From positions 62,001 through 126,000 of the forward strand of contig JAUQWM010000005.1 in the NCBI GenBank assembly GCA_030835125.1: a DNA stretch of 64,000 bases, read 5' to 3'. Each line of letters starts with the position of its first letter. The first letter of the stretch is position 1. The notes beneath the pieces are model-generated. The model ran no database searches and was not told the origin of the DNA. It saw nothing but the letters and a program-made list of their open reading frames with translations. The position numbers and the translations under genes were made by a program. Shown one piece after another: positions 8,679-15,322 of this stretch. This DNA is from Gemmatimonadaceae bacterium. Lineage in GTDB: Bacteria; Gemmatimonadota; Gemmatimonadetes; Gemmatimonadales; Gemmatimonadaceae.

Positions 8679-8730
8679 AGCTAACAACAGCGTGCAGCGG
8701 AGGGCTCTCAGCCGCCGCTGAGCTGGGCGG
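8679..8730 (+). other. attC site 3, incomplete (no right core)
   Basis: R'' box AGCTAAC (8679-8685) pairs with the left border core of cassette 3 (GTTAGCT, 8039). It is followed by CAGCGTGCAGCGG and then by the near-complementary CCGCTGAGCTG, giving the L''/L' arms with unpaired bases on the left arm. Where GTTRRRY is expected the sequence reads GGCGGCGAACTC, so the R' box is absent. This is the right end of the recognisable array, probably after deletion or decay. Confidence 0.6.
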
Positions 8731-8816
8731 CGAACTCTGGGGCCGATATGCACCAGGTCGGTCAATCGCTCAGTTCGCCGCTCAATCGGGTGAAGGGCCT
8801 CAGATGTCAGGCGCCA

Positions 8817-10754
8817 TCAGCGCGGCACGACGCGCAGTCGCGCCGTCCCGATTGGCGGCTGATTGGGAGGACCGACATGGAGCAGGAGTTCACCCGGTCG
8901 GTCCGGCACCAGCTCGAAATCGGCCGTCTCACCACTGGCGAGGTTTGTCTGGGCAGGCTGTGGCCGAATCCGTGAAGCAGGCAAAGGGAACCCGTCCTTC
9001 GCCAGCGGCCGCCACGTTACAGGGCCGGAGTCATTGACGATGCGGACCAGCGGGTTCGGGAAAAACACCGCGATGTCCGCGAGGCGAATGCGGTACCGAT
9101 CTCCCACGCGGAGTTCAATCGGCGCAGGATCGAGGGAGCCGTTGATGAACGCCCGGCGCGGCACGCCGTCCGAAATCAGGAACAGCAGGTCGTGCGCTGG
9201 ATCCCGGCGTTCTCCGGGCTCGAGCACGATGAGACCGCCGACGAGACCGCCGAATTGCTGTCGTATCTCGTCAAAGTGCGTGTGATACATGAAGGTGCCC
9301 GCGCGCTTCGGCGTCAGGCGCACCTCGAAGCGACTGCCGGATCGGATTGCTGGTGATGTGCGACCAGTCACTCCAGGTGTGCCGCTCCAACCAACCGCTC
9401 CGTCGTAATAGCTGTCGATTTCGATGCCATGCCAGTGCACCGCTGACGGCTCGCCGGAGCGGTTCACGACCTCGATGGTGGTTGGTTCCCCACGGGTGAG
9501 GATGAGAACCGGGCCTGGATATTCGACCGAGTCCCTGCGAGGCTCGGCACCGCGCGCCAGCACGTAACCAAACCGTCGACTGGAGTCGGCGGTCGATGAA
9601 TCAGACTGGATGTAGAGCTGCAGCCGCTTCGTTGGACGCCAGGGCGTCTCCGATGGTGCGGGCCCGGTCACTGTGACGGCCGTGATCAATCCGCTCATGC
9701 CATTCAACGTGTGTCGATCCGGATCATCGTGATGCGCATGCGAGGGAAACTGCGTGCTGTCCTGGTGCGCGATCGGCGGCATCTTCGCCATGTGGGTCGT
9801 CAGGTGGCAATGAAAGATCCACCCGCCCGGGCGATCGGGCGACCAGACGATGGACCGGGTGGATCCAGGCGGCAGCGTCTCGGTCACGGCCATCTCTCGG
9901 TCTTCGGGGGCCAGCACCGAATCCCGGTCCGCCTGCGTGGCTCTGCGGGCAGCGGCACCTGGCGCGTCGGCAATCCCGCGTGAGTCGATGCGGAAGTAGA
10001 AGCCGTGCAGGTGCATGGGATGCGGTGTGATCGCGGCGTTGAGGATGCGCCAGCGGATACTGTCGCCTAACGCGTACGTCAGACGCTCCGAGTACGGCCA
10101 GGCCTTGCCGTTGATGGCGCTGAACTCACGGGACGGCACACCGTGTCGGTCGCGCGCCCCACCCGGCGGCGCGTCGACCAGCGTCGTGAGCACCATGACC
10201 CGATCCTCCGGAATCGGGCCGGCCGAATCGACGATGAACGCGCCGACAAACTGCGAAGCGATGGTCCCGAGCTGCGCCTGCCGTAACGGCGCCGTACCGA
10301 GCGTCACCCGTTGCGACGTGAAGCCGCGATAGAAGTACGTACCGGCCGTGCCGGCCTGGAATCGCGCTTCTCCGCTCGCTCCCGGCAGAATGCGCAGGGA
10401 GTCCGGAACGCCATCGCCCCGTGGGCCGAGGCCCGTCACGATCAGTGTGTCCGGAAGAGGGTTGCGAACCGTCGCCACGATCGGCGTTCCGGCGCGCACA
10501 CGGACGAGCGGACCTGGGATCGTGGGTGCCTTGCCCTGTTCCGCAAAAGCCAGAACGCGAAAGCCCGGGTCCTTCTCGCCGTTGATGCGCCAGGTCGCCT
10601 GCATTGCCACCAGCCGCAGCACAAGCGTGTCGCCGTTTCTAACTCCGGCGGCCGTCCGATTGTCGTTGGCCGTAGCATCCGGATCGCCCTGGTTCGAGTG
10701 ACCCAGCGTGGCCACCAGGCAGGCAACAAAAAGGACCCACACCGAACACCGCAT
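8817..10754 (-). CDS. Multicopper oxidase with permuted copper motifs, 645 aa
   Basis: ATG 10754 has GGAG upstream and opens a signal-like segment (CSVWVLFVACLVATLG). All ligands of a multicopper oxidase are present but in reversed order: the C-terminal-type motifs come first (HPMHLHG, residues 245-251; HCHLTTHMAKM, 315-325), then the N-terminal-type motifs (HWHG, 440-443; HTH, 491-493). Eight His can form the trinuclear centre, with H245, C316, H321 and perhaps M325 for type 1 copper. Cupredoxin-like domains at about 45-175 and 520-645 lack ligands (VTGLGPRGDGVPD and YFYRGF stand where HWHG and YHSH would be). The layout suits a fusion of two two-domain oxidases retaining one centre at the inner junction. 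Likely periplasmic; substrate unknown. Its 3' end adjoins the cassette array. Confidence 0.85.
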   Translation of the reverse strand: MRCSVWVLFVACLVATLGHSNQGDPDATANDNRTAAGVRNGDTLVLRLVAMQATWRINGEKDPGFRVLAFAEQGKAPTIPGPLVRVRAGTPIVATVRNPLPDTLIVTGLGPRGDGVPDSLRILPGASGEARFQAGTAGTYFYRGFTSQRVTLGTAPLRQAQLGTIASQFVGAFIVDSAGPIPEDRVMVLTTLVDAPPGGARDRHGVPSREFSAINGKAWPYSERLTYALGDSIRWRILNAAITPHPMHLHGFYFRIDSRGIADAPGAAARRATQADRDSVLAPEDREMAVTETLPPGSTRSIVWSPDRPGGWIFHCHLTTHMAKMPPIAHQDSTQFPSHAHHDDPDRHTLNGMSGLITAVTVTGPAPSETPWRPTKRLQLYIQSDSSTADSSRRFGYVLARGAEPRRDSVEYPGPVLILTRGEPTTIEVVNRSGEPSAVHWHGIEIDSYYDGAVGWSGTPGVTGRTSPAIRSGSRFEVRLTPKRAGTFMYHTHFDEIRQQFGGLVGGLIVLEPGERRDPAHDLLFLISDGVPRRAFINGSLDPAPIELRVGDRYRIRLADIAVFFPNPLVRIVNDSGPVTWRPLAKDGFPLPASRIRPQPAQTNLASGETADFELVPDRPGELLLHVGPPNQPPIGTARLRVVPR

Positions 10755-10878
10755 GTGGTACTCCGGGCTGGAAGTTCACCATGATACTACATCTTCCGGT
10801 TGTGTTCCTCCACCAGGATCGGATCGCGTTTGTCGGTCTACCAGAGGTGGGGCGAAACCCTGGTCATCGACTCCTTCT

Positions 10879-11376
10879 TCACGCTGCAGCGGTGAACAAG
10901 TCGTCGAGGCGGGCGTAGCTGTACTCCATGCCGTCGGTCATTCCCGTGGAGACGGCGCCATCACGCGCTTCCTTCGACGCGAACGTCATATTGCAGACAA
11001 GCGTCGTAACGCCGTCCTGCTCACTGAGTTCAAGTGACACGATGCAGGGATCGCCAACTGGCATGGCGAAGCCCATATCGCCCGGGTCGAAGTATTGTTC
11101 GTGGATAATCCTCGACGGGGCGTTGGCTTCGGTGAACGTGCCGAAGAAGCCGAACTGCTTGCCGTCTTCGCGGCTTCTCCACTGCCACTTGTACTTGCCG
11201 CCGACGCGGACATCCATGTCGCACACCGGCATGTCCCAGCCATCATAGCCCTGCCATTTCCGCACGAGTTCGGGCTTGGTATGCGCATCCCACACCAATT
11301 GGCGGGGCGCATTGAACGTACGTGTGACGCGGACTTCACGATCACTCGGCAAGGCAACTTCTGCGGGTTTGGGCAT
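10879..11376 (-). CDS. SRPBCC/AHSA1-domain protein, 165 aa
   Basis: ATG 11376 follows GGGAGAAG. The protein is a single START-like AHSA1 domain: VRVTRTFNAPRQLVWDAHTKPELVRKW in two parts (about 15-42), VCDMDVRVGGKYKWQWRS, GTFTEANAPSRIIHEQYFD, and the C-terminal helix ARDGAVSTGMTDGMEYSYAR with the G-M-x-G-M-E pattern of the family. The fold binds hydrophobic ligands; the ligand here is not predictable. It lies 80 bp downstream of an ArsR-type regulator on the same strand, a very common pairing, and probably shares its promoter at 11840-11868. Confidence 0.9.
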   Translation of the reverse strand: MPKPAEVALPSDREVRVTRTFNAPRQLVWDAHTKPELVRKWQGYDGWDMPVCDMDVRVGGKYKWQWRSREDGKQFGFFGTFTEANAPSRIIHEQYFDPGDMGFAMPVGDPCIVSLELSEQDGVTTLVCNMTFASKEARDGAVSTGMTDGMEYSYARLDDLFTAAA

Positions 11377-11455
11377 TGTCTTCTCCCTGGTGCTCCATCG
11401 TGATGGCGCGCCGCCCTGAGGACGAACGCGCGAGCAGCGCGCCGACAGGTCCGCG

Positions 11456-11812
11456 CTATCTTCCTGTGCGCTTGCGCCTGGACGGTTTGGCCTGGAGTTC
11501 TTCGAGCAACGCATCGAGGCGCTGGTAGTTCTGTTCGAAGATCTCGCGGTAACGTTCGATCCAGTCCACGGCCTCCTCCAATCGCTTCGGTTCCAGCTTG
11601 CGTGGACGCCGCTGCGCATCGACGTCCATCGAGATGAGGCCGGCGCGCTCGAGCACTTTCAGGTGTTTGGAAATGGCTGGCTGGCTCATCGTGAACGGCT
11701 CGGCGAGTTCCGTCACGGTGGCCTCCCCCGTCGCCAGCCGCGCCAGGATGGCGCGGCGGGTGGGGTCGGCCAGAGCGGCGAAGGTCAGGTTGAGGCGTTC
11801 CGAGGATTGCAT
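11456..11812 (-). CDS. ArsR-family winged-helix repressor, 118 aa
   Basis: The start is taken as ATG 11812; the frame runs upstream to 11848 but that would overlap the -10 element. LTFAALADPTRRAILARLA and the recognition region MSQPAISKHLKVLERAGLI are the hallmark of the ArsR subgroup that accompanies AHSA1 proteins (SdpR/YgaV-like). No CxC or other metal-site Cys is present, so it is unlikely to be an arsenic sensor. The C-terminus is Lys/Arg rich. It probably autoregulates the two-gene operon with 10879-11376. Confidence 0.93.
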   Translation of the reverse strand: MQSSERLNLTFAALADPTRRAILARLATGEATVTELAEPFTMSQPAISKHLKVLERAGLISMDVDAQRRPRKLEPKRLEEAVDWIERYREIFEQNYQRLDALLEELQAKPSRRKRTGR

Positions 11813-11839
11813 AACCGTCCAGTTCCATAACGTTGTAGT

Positions 11840-11868
11840 TATATACAAGCCCAGGACTGGCCAGTCAA
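11840..11868 (-). promoter_or_regulatory. Sigma-70-type promoter of the arsR-AHSA1 operon
   Basis: On the minus strand TTGACT (11868-11863) and TATATA (11845-11840) are separated by exactly 17 bp, a near-consensus promoter that stands out in this GC-rich DNA. Predicted transcription start is about 11833, some 20 nt before the ATG at 11812. The segment ACTACAACGTTAT next to the -10 box could hold the repressor operator. Confidence 0.75.
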
Positions 11869-11953
11869 GGCTTCTGGGTCATGTCTCAAAGGCCGCAGAA
11901 AGCTGCGAATTCCCGCGCCGAGACCTGTTCGACCCGCCCTGCGCCAACCAGAA

Positions 11954-12556
11954 CTACCTCGGCTTCGCGCTGGTCAGGAGCCCGATCCGCCGTCCCGCCG
12001 CGGAGTCGCGGATCAAGGCCTGGAGCCGGCGCAGGCGCGTTTCTTCCTTCTTCGCGCTCACGACCCACCAGCTCGCGGTCCGGCGATAACCTGGCGGCTG
12101 CGCCTGGAAGAACGCCCAGGCCTTCCGGTTCTTCTTCAGCATCGCCTCGTACCGGGGGTCGAGGCCGCGATGGTCAGCCTGCTCGAACGAATAGACGCCG
12201 GTAGCCGTGCGTTTCTCGAAGGCAGTCAGGCCCGCCGGGTGCATACGGCCTTCGGCTTGTAGCGCCTGCACGCGCGCGATGTTGATCAGGCTCCAGTTGC
12301 TCCTCGGGCGCCGCGGCGTGAACCGCTGCCGATAGGAATCGCCATCAATGGACTTCCGGATGCCGTCGATCCACCCGAAGCAGAGTGCCTCGTCGACCGA
12401 TTCCTGCCAGGTCGGGCTCGACTTGCGGGTCGCCTTCTTCCAGTAGCCAACCCAGAGTTCCGTCGCACGGTCATGGTTCCGCTCGAGCCAGGTCCGGAAC
12501 TCGGCCGCTGTGCGGAAGAACTTCGGCGGTGGCTCGCGACGCGACCCGGCCGGCAT
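11954..12556 (-). CDS. YdeI/OmpD-associated family protein, 200 aa
   Basis: The full YdeI-family pattern is visible: FFRTAAEFRTWLERNHDRA near the start, WVGYWKKATRKSSPTW, DEALCFGWIDGIRKSIDGD (about 55-75), FTPRRPRSNWSLINIARV, then a C-terminal part with the ALKKN-like FQAQPPGYRRTASWWVVSAK. Family members are linked to stress or antimicrobial-peptide resistance but the biochemical role is unsettled. The start codon lies 3 nt after the stop of the zinc-ribbon gene, whose stop (in TAGGAGATG) also supplies the ribosome site, so the two are translationally coupled. Confidence 0.92.
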   Translation of the reverse strand: MPAGSRREPPPKFFRTAAEFRTWLERNHDRATELWVGYWKKATRKSSPTWQESVDEALCFGWIDGIRKSIDGDSYRQRFTPRRPRSNWSLINIARVQALQAEGRMHPAGLTAFEKRTATGVYSFEQADHRGLDPRYEAMLKKNRKAWAFFQAQPPGYRRTASWWVVSAKKEETRLRRLQALIRDSAAGRRIGLLTSAKPR

Positions 12557-12559
12557 CTC

Positions 12560-12781
12560 CTACTCGATCGGGTTCTGCGCGTACGACTCCAGGTATCCGC
12601 ACTTGTCGCAGCGATACGTGGTCACTTCGTACTTGTCCTTGCCCCTGGTGCGAATGCCGAGCCAGAAACTGCGCTCCGGCTCGCCTTCCACCCACTTCGG
12701 GACGTTGCTGGAGTTGTGGTCACCGCGATCGATGACGAATCCCTCGGACATGCTGGCGCGGCACCTGGGGCATTCTTTCAT
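12560..12781 (-). CDS. Zinc-ribbon small protein, 73 aa
   Basis: ATG 12781 gives MKECPRCRASMSEGFVIDRG; the second half of the ribbon is YRCDKCGYLESYAQ. Two CxxC knuckles about 48 residues apart suit a single zinc ribbon of the type in DUF6487-like proteins. The frame extends upstream to 12838 without added features. It is the first gene of a pair with the YdeI-family gene (12556). Function unknown. Confidence 0.82.
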   Translation of the reverse strand: MKECPRCRASMSEGFVIDRGDHNSSNVPKWVEGEPERSFWLGIRTRGKDKYEVTTYRCDKCGYLESYAQNPIE

Positions 12782-12856
12782 GGGGCGATGGCGAAAGGGT
12801 GGATGACGGGAGACGTGTCTCGCGCCACGTCCGATCATCGTGGCACAGTCTACCTG

Positions 12857-13636
12857 TCACGCAGGCGTTGTGCGAGCCATCCATTCGATGCTCGAGCGAA
12901 AGAGCGAGAGTGACACCGCATGCGGTCCGTCGAATTCACGGTAGTCCACGTCATACCCGCCGAGCCGCAGTTCCGGAACGATCTGCCGGCTGGTGGCCTC
13001 GATCGGCAGCACCACGTCCTGGGTGCCATGCGTGATGAAGAACTCGGGGTGCCCGTGCAGACCTGCCGCCTGGATGAAGCCCGGGGAATACGCGGCGACG
13101 CGAGGGAACACGTCGCCGTTGGTGAGTCCCAGCGACAGCGAGTAGGAAGCGCCGTCCGAGAACCCGGAGCAGTACACGCGGTTCCGGTCCACGTGGACGG
13201 TCCGGTACGCCTCCTGGATCGCGGCATTGATGAAGCTCACGTCCGGACCGAACTGGCCGAGGATGAGGTCCCAGGTTCGCCCCCTGGCCTCCGGCGCCAG
13301 CAGGATCATCCCGAACTCGTCCGCCGCCGGTTGGAAGCTGTCCATGTAGTTGCGGGCGGGCGTTACCGCGCCACGAAAGAAGACAGCCATGGGCCAGGCG
13401 CGCGACGGGTCGTATCCGGTCGGGACGACGAGCCAGCAATCCCGAATGTCCCCTCCCACGACGATGCTGTGGATGCCGGCGGCGACCTGTGTCGTGGGAG
13501 GAATGCCCGGGACCGCGGTAATCCGCGCGTTCGGCGCGGCCGGAGCCTCGGTGAGGCCAAGGCGGCAACCGGCCGCTGCCGCCACACCGGCGCCGACCGC
13601 TGAGCAGAAGCGGCGTCGCGTGAGGCGCGGCGTCAT
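12857..13636 (-). CDS. Tat-exported alpha/beta-hydrolase (esterase/PHB-depolymerase-like), 259 aa
   Basis: Starting at ATG 13636 gives MTPRLTRRRFCSAVGAGVAA, a twin-arginine signal ending in AAGC, possibly a lipobox; an upstream ATG at 13675 adds 13 charged residues. The catalytic triad is visible: nucleophile in YCSGFSDGASYS (GxSxG), Asp in ITHGTQDVVLP and His in FDGPHAVSLS. The fold and the tri-peptide RAWPMAVFFRGA resemble secreted phospholipase/carboxylesterase and feruloyl-esterase proteins. Substrate unknown. It ends 75 bp before the zinc-ribbon gene on the same strand. Confidence 0.85.
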   Translation of the reverse strand: MTPRLTRRRFCSAVGAGVAAAAGCRLGLTEAPAAPNARITAVPGIPPTTQVAAGIHSIVVGGDIRDCWLVVPTGYDPSRAWPMAVFFRGAVTPARNYMDSFQPAADEFGMILLAPEARGRTWDLILGQFGPDVSFINAAIQEAYRTVHVDRNRVYCSGFSDGASYSLSLGLTNGDVFPRVAAYSPGFIQAAGLHGHPEFFITHGTQDVVLPIEATSRQIVPELRLGGYDVDYREFDGPHAVSLSLFRSSIEWMARTTPA

Positions 13637-13801
13637 CGACCTGGAGTCGTCCTCATCCCCATGGCGTGGCGGCATGCTGCTTCTCGTCCCCTGGCTTCGA
13701 TCCTTCCATCCATCGTAGGGAGCGGGCCCGCTCTGCGGCAGGTACCCGATGTCCAGCCGCGTCGTGCCCGTGGCAAGCCGTCCCCGGGCGCCCTCTGCGG
13801 C

Positions 13802-15160
13802 TCAGGCCATGGAACGCCGGGCGATACTCCACCGCCCGCGGGTGAAATCAGGGAAATCCACGGAGCGACCCCGATTCGCGACCGAGCGCTCGGACAGGGG
13901 CCCCGGCGCGCTCCAGGCCGCCGCGTCGTAGACGTCCATGTCGGGCGCCAGTCCCTCGCGCATGCACTGCACCAGCCGCCAGGCCATGACGTAGTCCATG
14001 CCGCCGTGCCCGCCGCTCCGCGCCTTCTCGCCTAACGACCGCCAGAGCGGGTGCTCGTGTTCGGCCTTGAACTCGTCGATCGCCTTCCAGCGATGATCGG
14101 GCCGCGCACTGTCGAAGTAGATGCGGGGCGGGTAGTCCTCGAAGATCCCCTTCGTGCCCTGCACGCTGTTGATGCGGCTGTAGGGCCGGGGACTGGTGAC
14201 ATCGTGCTCGAGCAGGATGACGCGACCCTTCGCCGTGCGGATGAGCGACCGGTTGAGGTCCCCGGTGACGTACCGTTCCTTCCACTTCGGCGAGTCCTTC
14301 GGCTCGCGGGCCTCGCGCCACTCGGTCAGGCCGGCCTCCTCGGTGCTCATGGAGACCAGGTAGTCGAACCGGTCACCGCGATTCACGTCCATATAGAAGG
14401 CGACCGGCCCGAGCCCGTGGGTGGGATACAGGTTGGCGTTGCGCTTCGTGTGGTGGTCGCGCCGCCAGAGTCCCTCGTCACGGTTCTCGAAGAGGATCGC
14501 GCGCAGGTCGTGGTTGTACGCCGCGCCGCCGGCCTTGATCTCGCCGAACAGTCCCGCGCGCACCATCTGGAGGACCAGCAGCTCGTTGTACCCGTAGTTG
14601 CAGTTCTCCATCATGATGCAGTGCCGTCGCGTCCGTTCGGAGGTGTCGACGAGCCGCCAGCAATCGTCGAGCGTGTACGCGGCGGGGACTTCGGTGGCGG
14701 CATGCTTGCCGGCGTTCATCGCCGCCAGGCACACGGGCACGTGCCATTGCCAAGGCGTGGCGGTGTAGACGAGGTCGACGTCGTCCCGCCGGCAGAGCTC
14801 CTCGAACGCGCGCTCCCCGGAAGTGAAGACCGCGGGCTCATGGTCGTGCCCCGCACGCCGCATCATCTGGCGCGCCTGCTCGACCTTTTCGGGCACGATG
14901 TCGCAGAGCGCGGTGATGCGAACGTTGTCCACCCCGAGCCACTCGTTGAGCATGGAGCGACCCCGGAGCCCGGTCCCCACGATCGCGATCCGCACGGTGT
15001 CGTGGCGCGCGAACGGGACCCCGGCCATGGAATCGGCTGCGGGAATCGGGATTCGGGAATCGGGAATCGACGCGGCGTGTGCGTCGTCGATCCCGAGCTG
15101 CGTCAGTGCCGCACCAGCGCTCGCGGCGGCGGCGGACTTGAGGAGTTCGCGACGATCCAT
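13802..15160 (-). CDS. Gfo/Idh/MocA oxidoreductase, GH109-like, Tat signal, 452 aa
   Basis: ATG 15160 opens MDRRELLKSAAAASAGAALT, a Tat-type signal. The Rossmann motif VRIAIVGTGLRGRSML starts at about residue 58. GH109 (NAD-dependent alpha-N-acetylgalactosaminidase) features include TPWQWHVPVCLAAMNAGKHA, ATEVPAAYTLDDCWRLVDTSE, MENCNYGYNELLVLQMV, NLYPTHGLGPVAFYMDVNRGD and the late GGHGGMDYVM. The length matches that family. If active it would remove N-acetylgalactosamine from glycans by an oxidation-elimination route. A four-unit 7-bp repeat lies within its N-terminal coding region (see 15041-15068). Confidence 0.9.
   Translation of the reverse strand: MDRRELLKSAAAASAGAALTQLGIDDAHAASIPDSRIPIPAADSMAGVPFARHDTVRIAIVGTGLRGRSMLNEWLGVDNVRITALCDIVPEKVEQARQMMRRAGHDHEPAVFTSGERAFEELCRRDDVDLVYTATPWQWHVPVCLAAMNAGKHAATEVPAAYTLDDCWRLVDTSERTRRHCIMMENCNYGYNELLVLQMVRAGLFGEIKAGGAAYNHDLRAILFENRDEGLWRRDHHTKRNANLYPTHGLGPVAFYMDVNRGDRFDYLVSMSTEEAGLTEWREAREPKDSPKWKERYVTGDLNRSLIRTAKGRVILLEHDVTSPRPYSRINSVQGTKGIFEDYPPRIYFDSARPDHRWKAIDEFKAEHEHPLWRSLGEKARSGGHGGMDYVMAWRLVQCMREGLAPDMDVYDAAAWSAPGPLSERSVANRGRSVDFPDFTRGRWSIARRSMA
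15041..15068. repeat. Heptamer repeat GGGAATC inside a coding region
   Basis: Units GGGAATC, GGGATTC, GGGAATC, GGGAATC occupy 15041-15068. They sit in the linker between the Tat signal and the Rossmann domain of the GH109-like gene and encode the Ser/Ile/Pro/Asp-rich linker ASIPDSRIPIPA on the minus strand. The 7-bp period matches the intergenic arrays although the unit sequence differs. Confidence 0.85.
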
Positions 15161-15224
15161 GGGACGGGCGAGAGGGGAGGGAATGCTTGCCACGCACGTT
15201 AAGGCCTCCCCAGCCACGCGCCAG

Positions 15225-15316
15225 CACCCAGCCCCAGCTCCAGCCCCAAGCCCCAGCTCCAGCCCCCAGCTCGAGCACGCTGCTTGAGCAGCAGCCCGCA
15301 GCAATCAGCACGCAGC
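15225..15316 (-). repeat. CAG-rich interspersed element, copy A
   Basis: A CCCAGC/CCAGCT-type tract (15225-15272) is followed by CAG triplets and the 19-nt core GCAGCAATCAGCACGCAGC (15298-15316). The core, read on the minus strand as GCTGCGTGCTGATTGCTGC, recurs at 19179-19197 (one mismatch) and 22496-22515 (one inserted base). It lies directly downstream of the stop of the ADOP permease gene at 15323. Confidence 0.8.
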
Positions 15317-15322
15317 CTGAAG

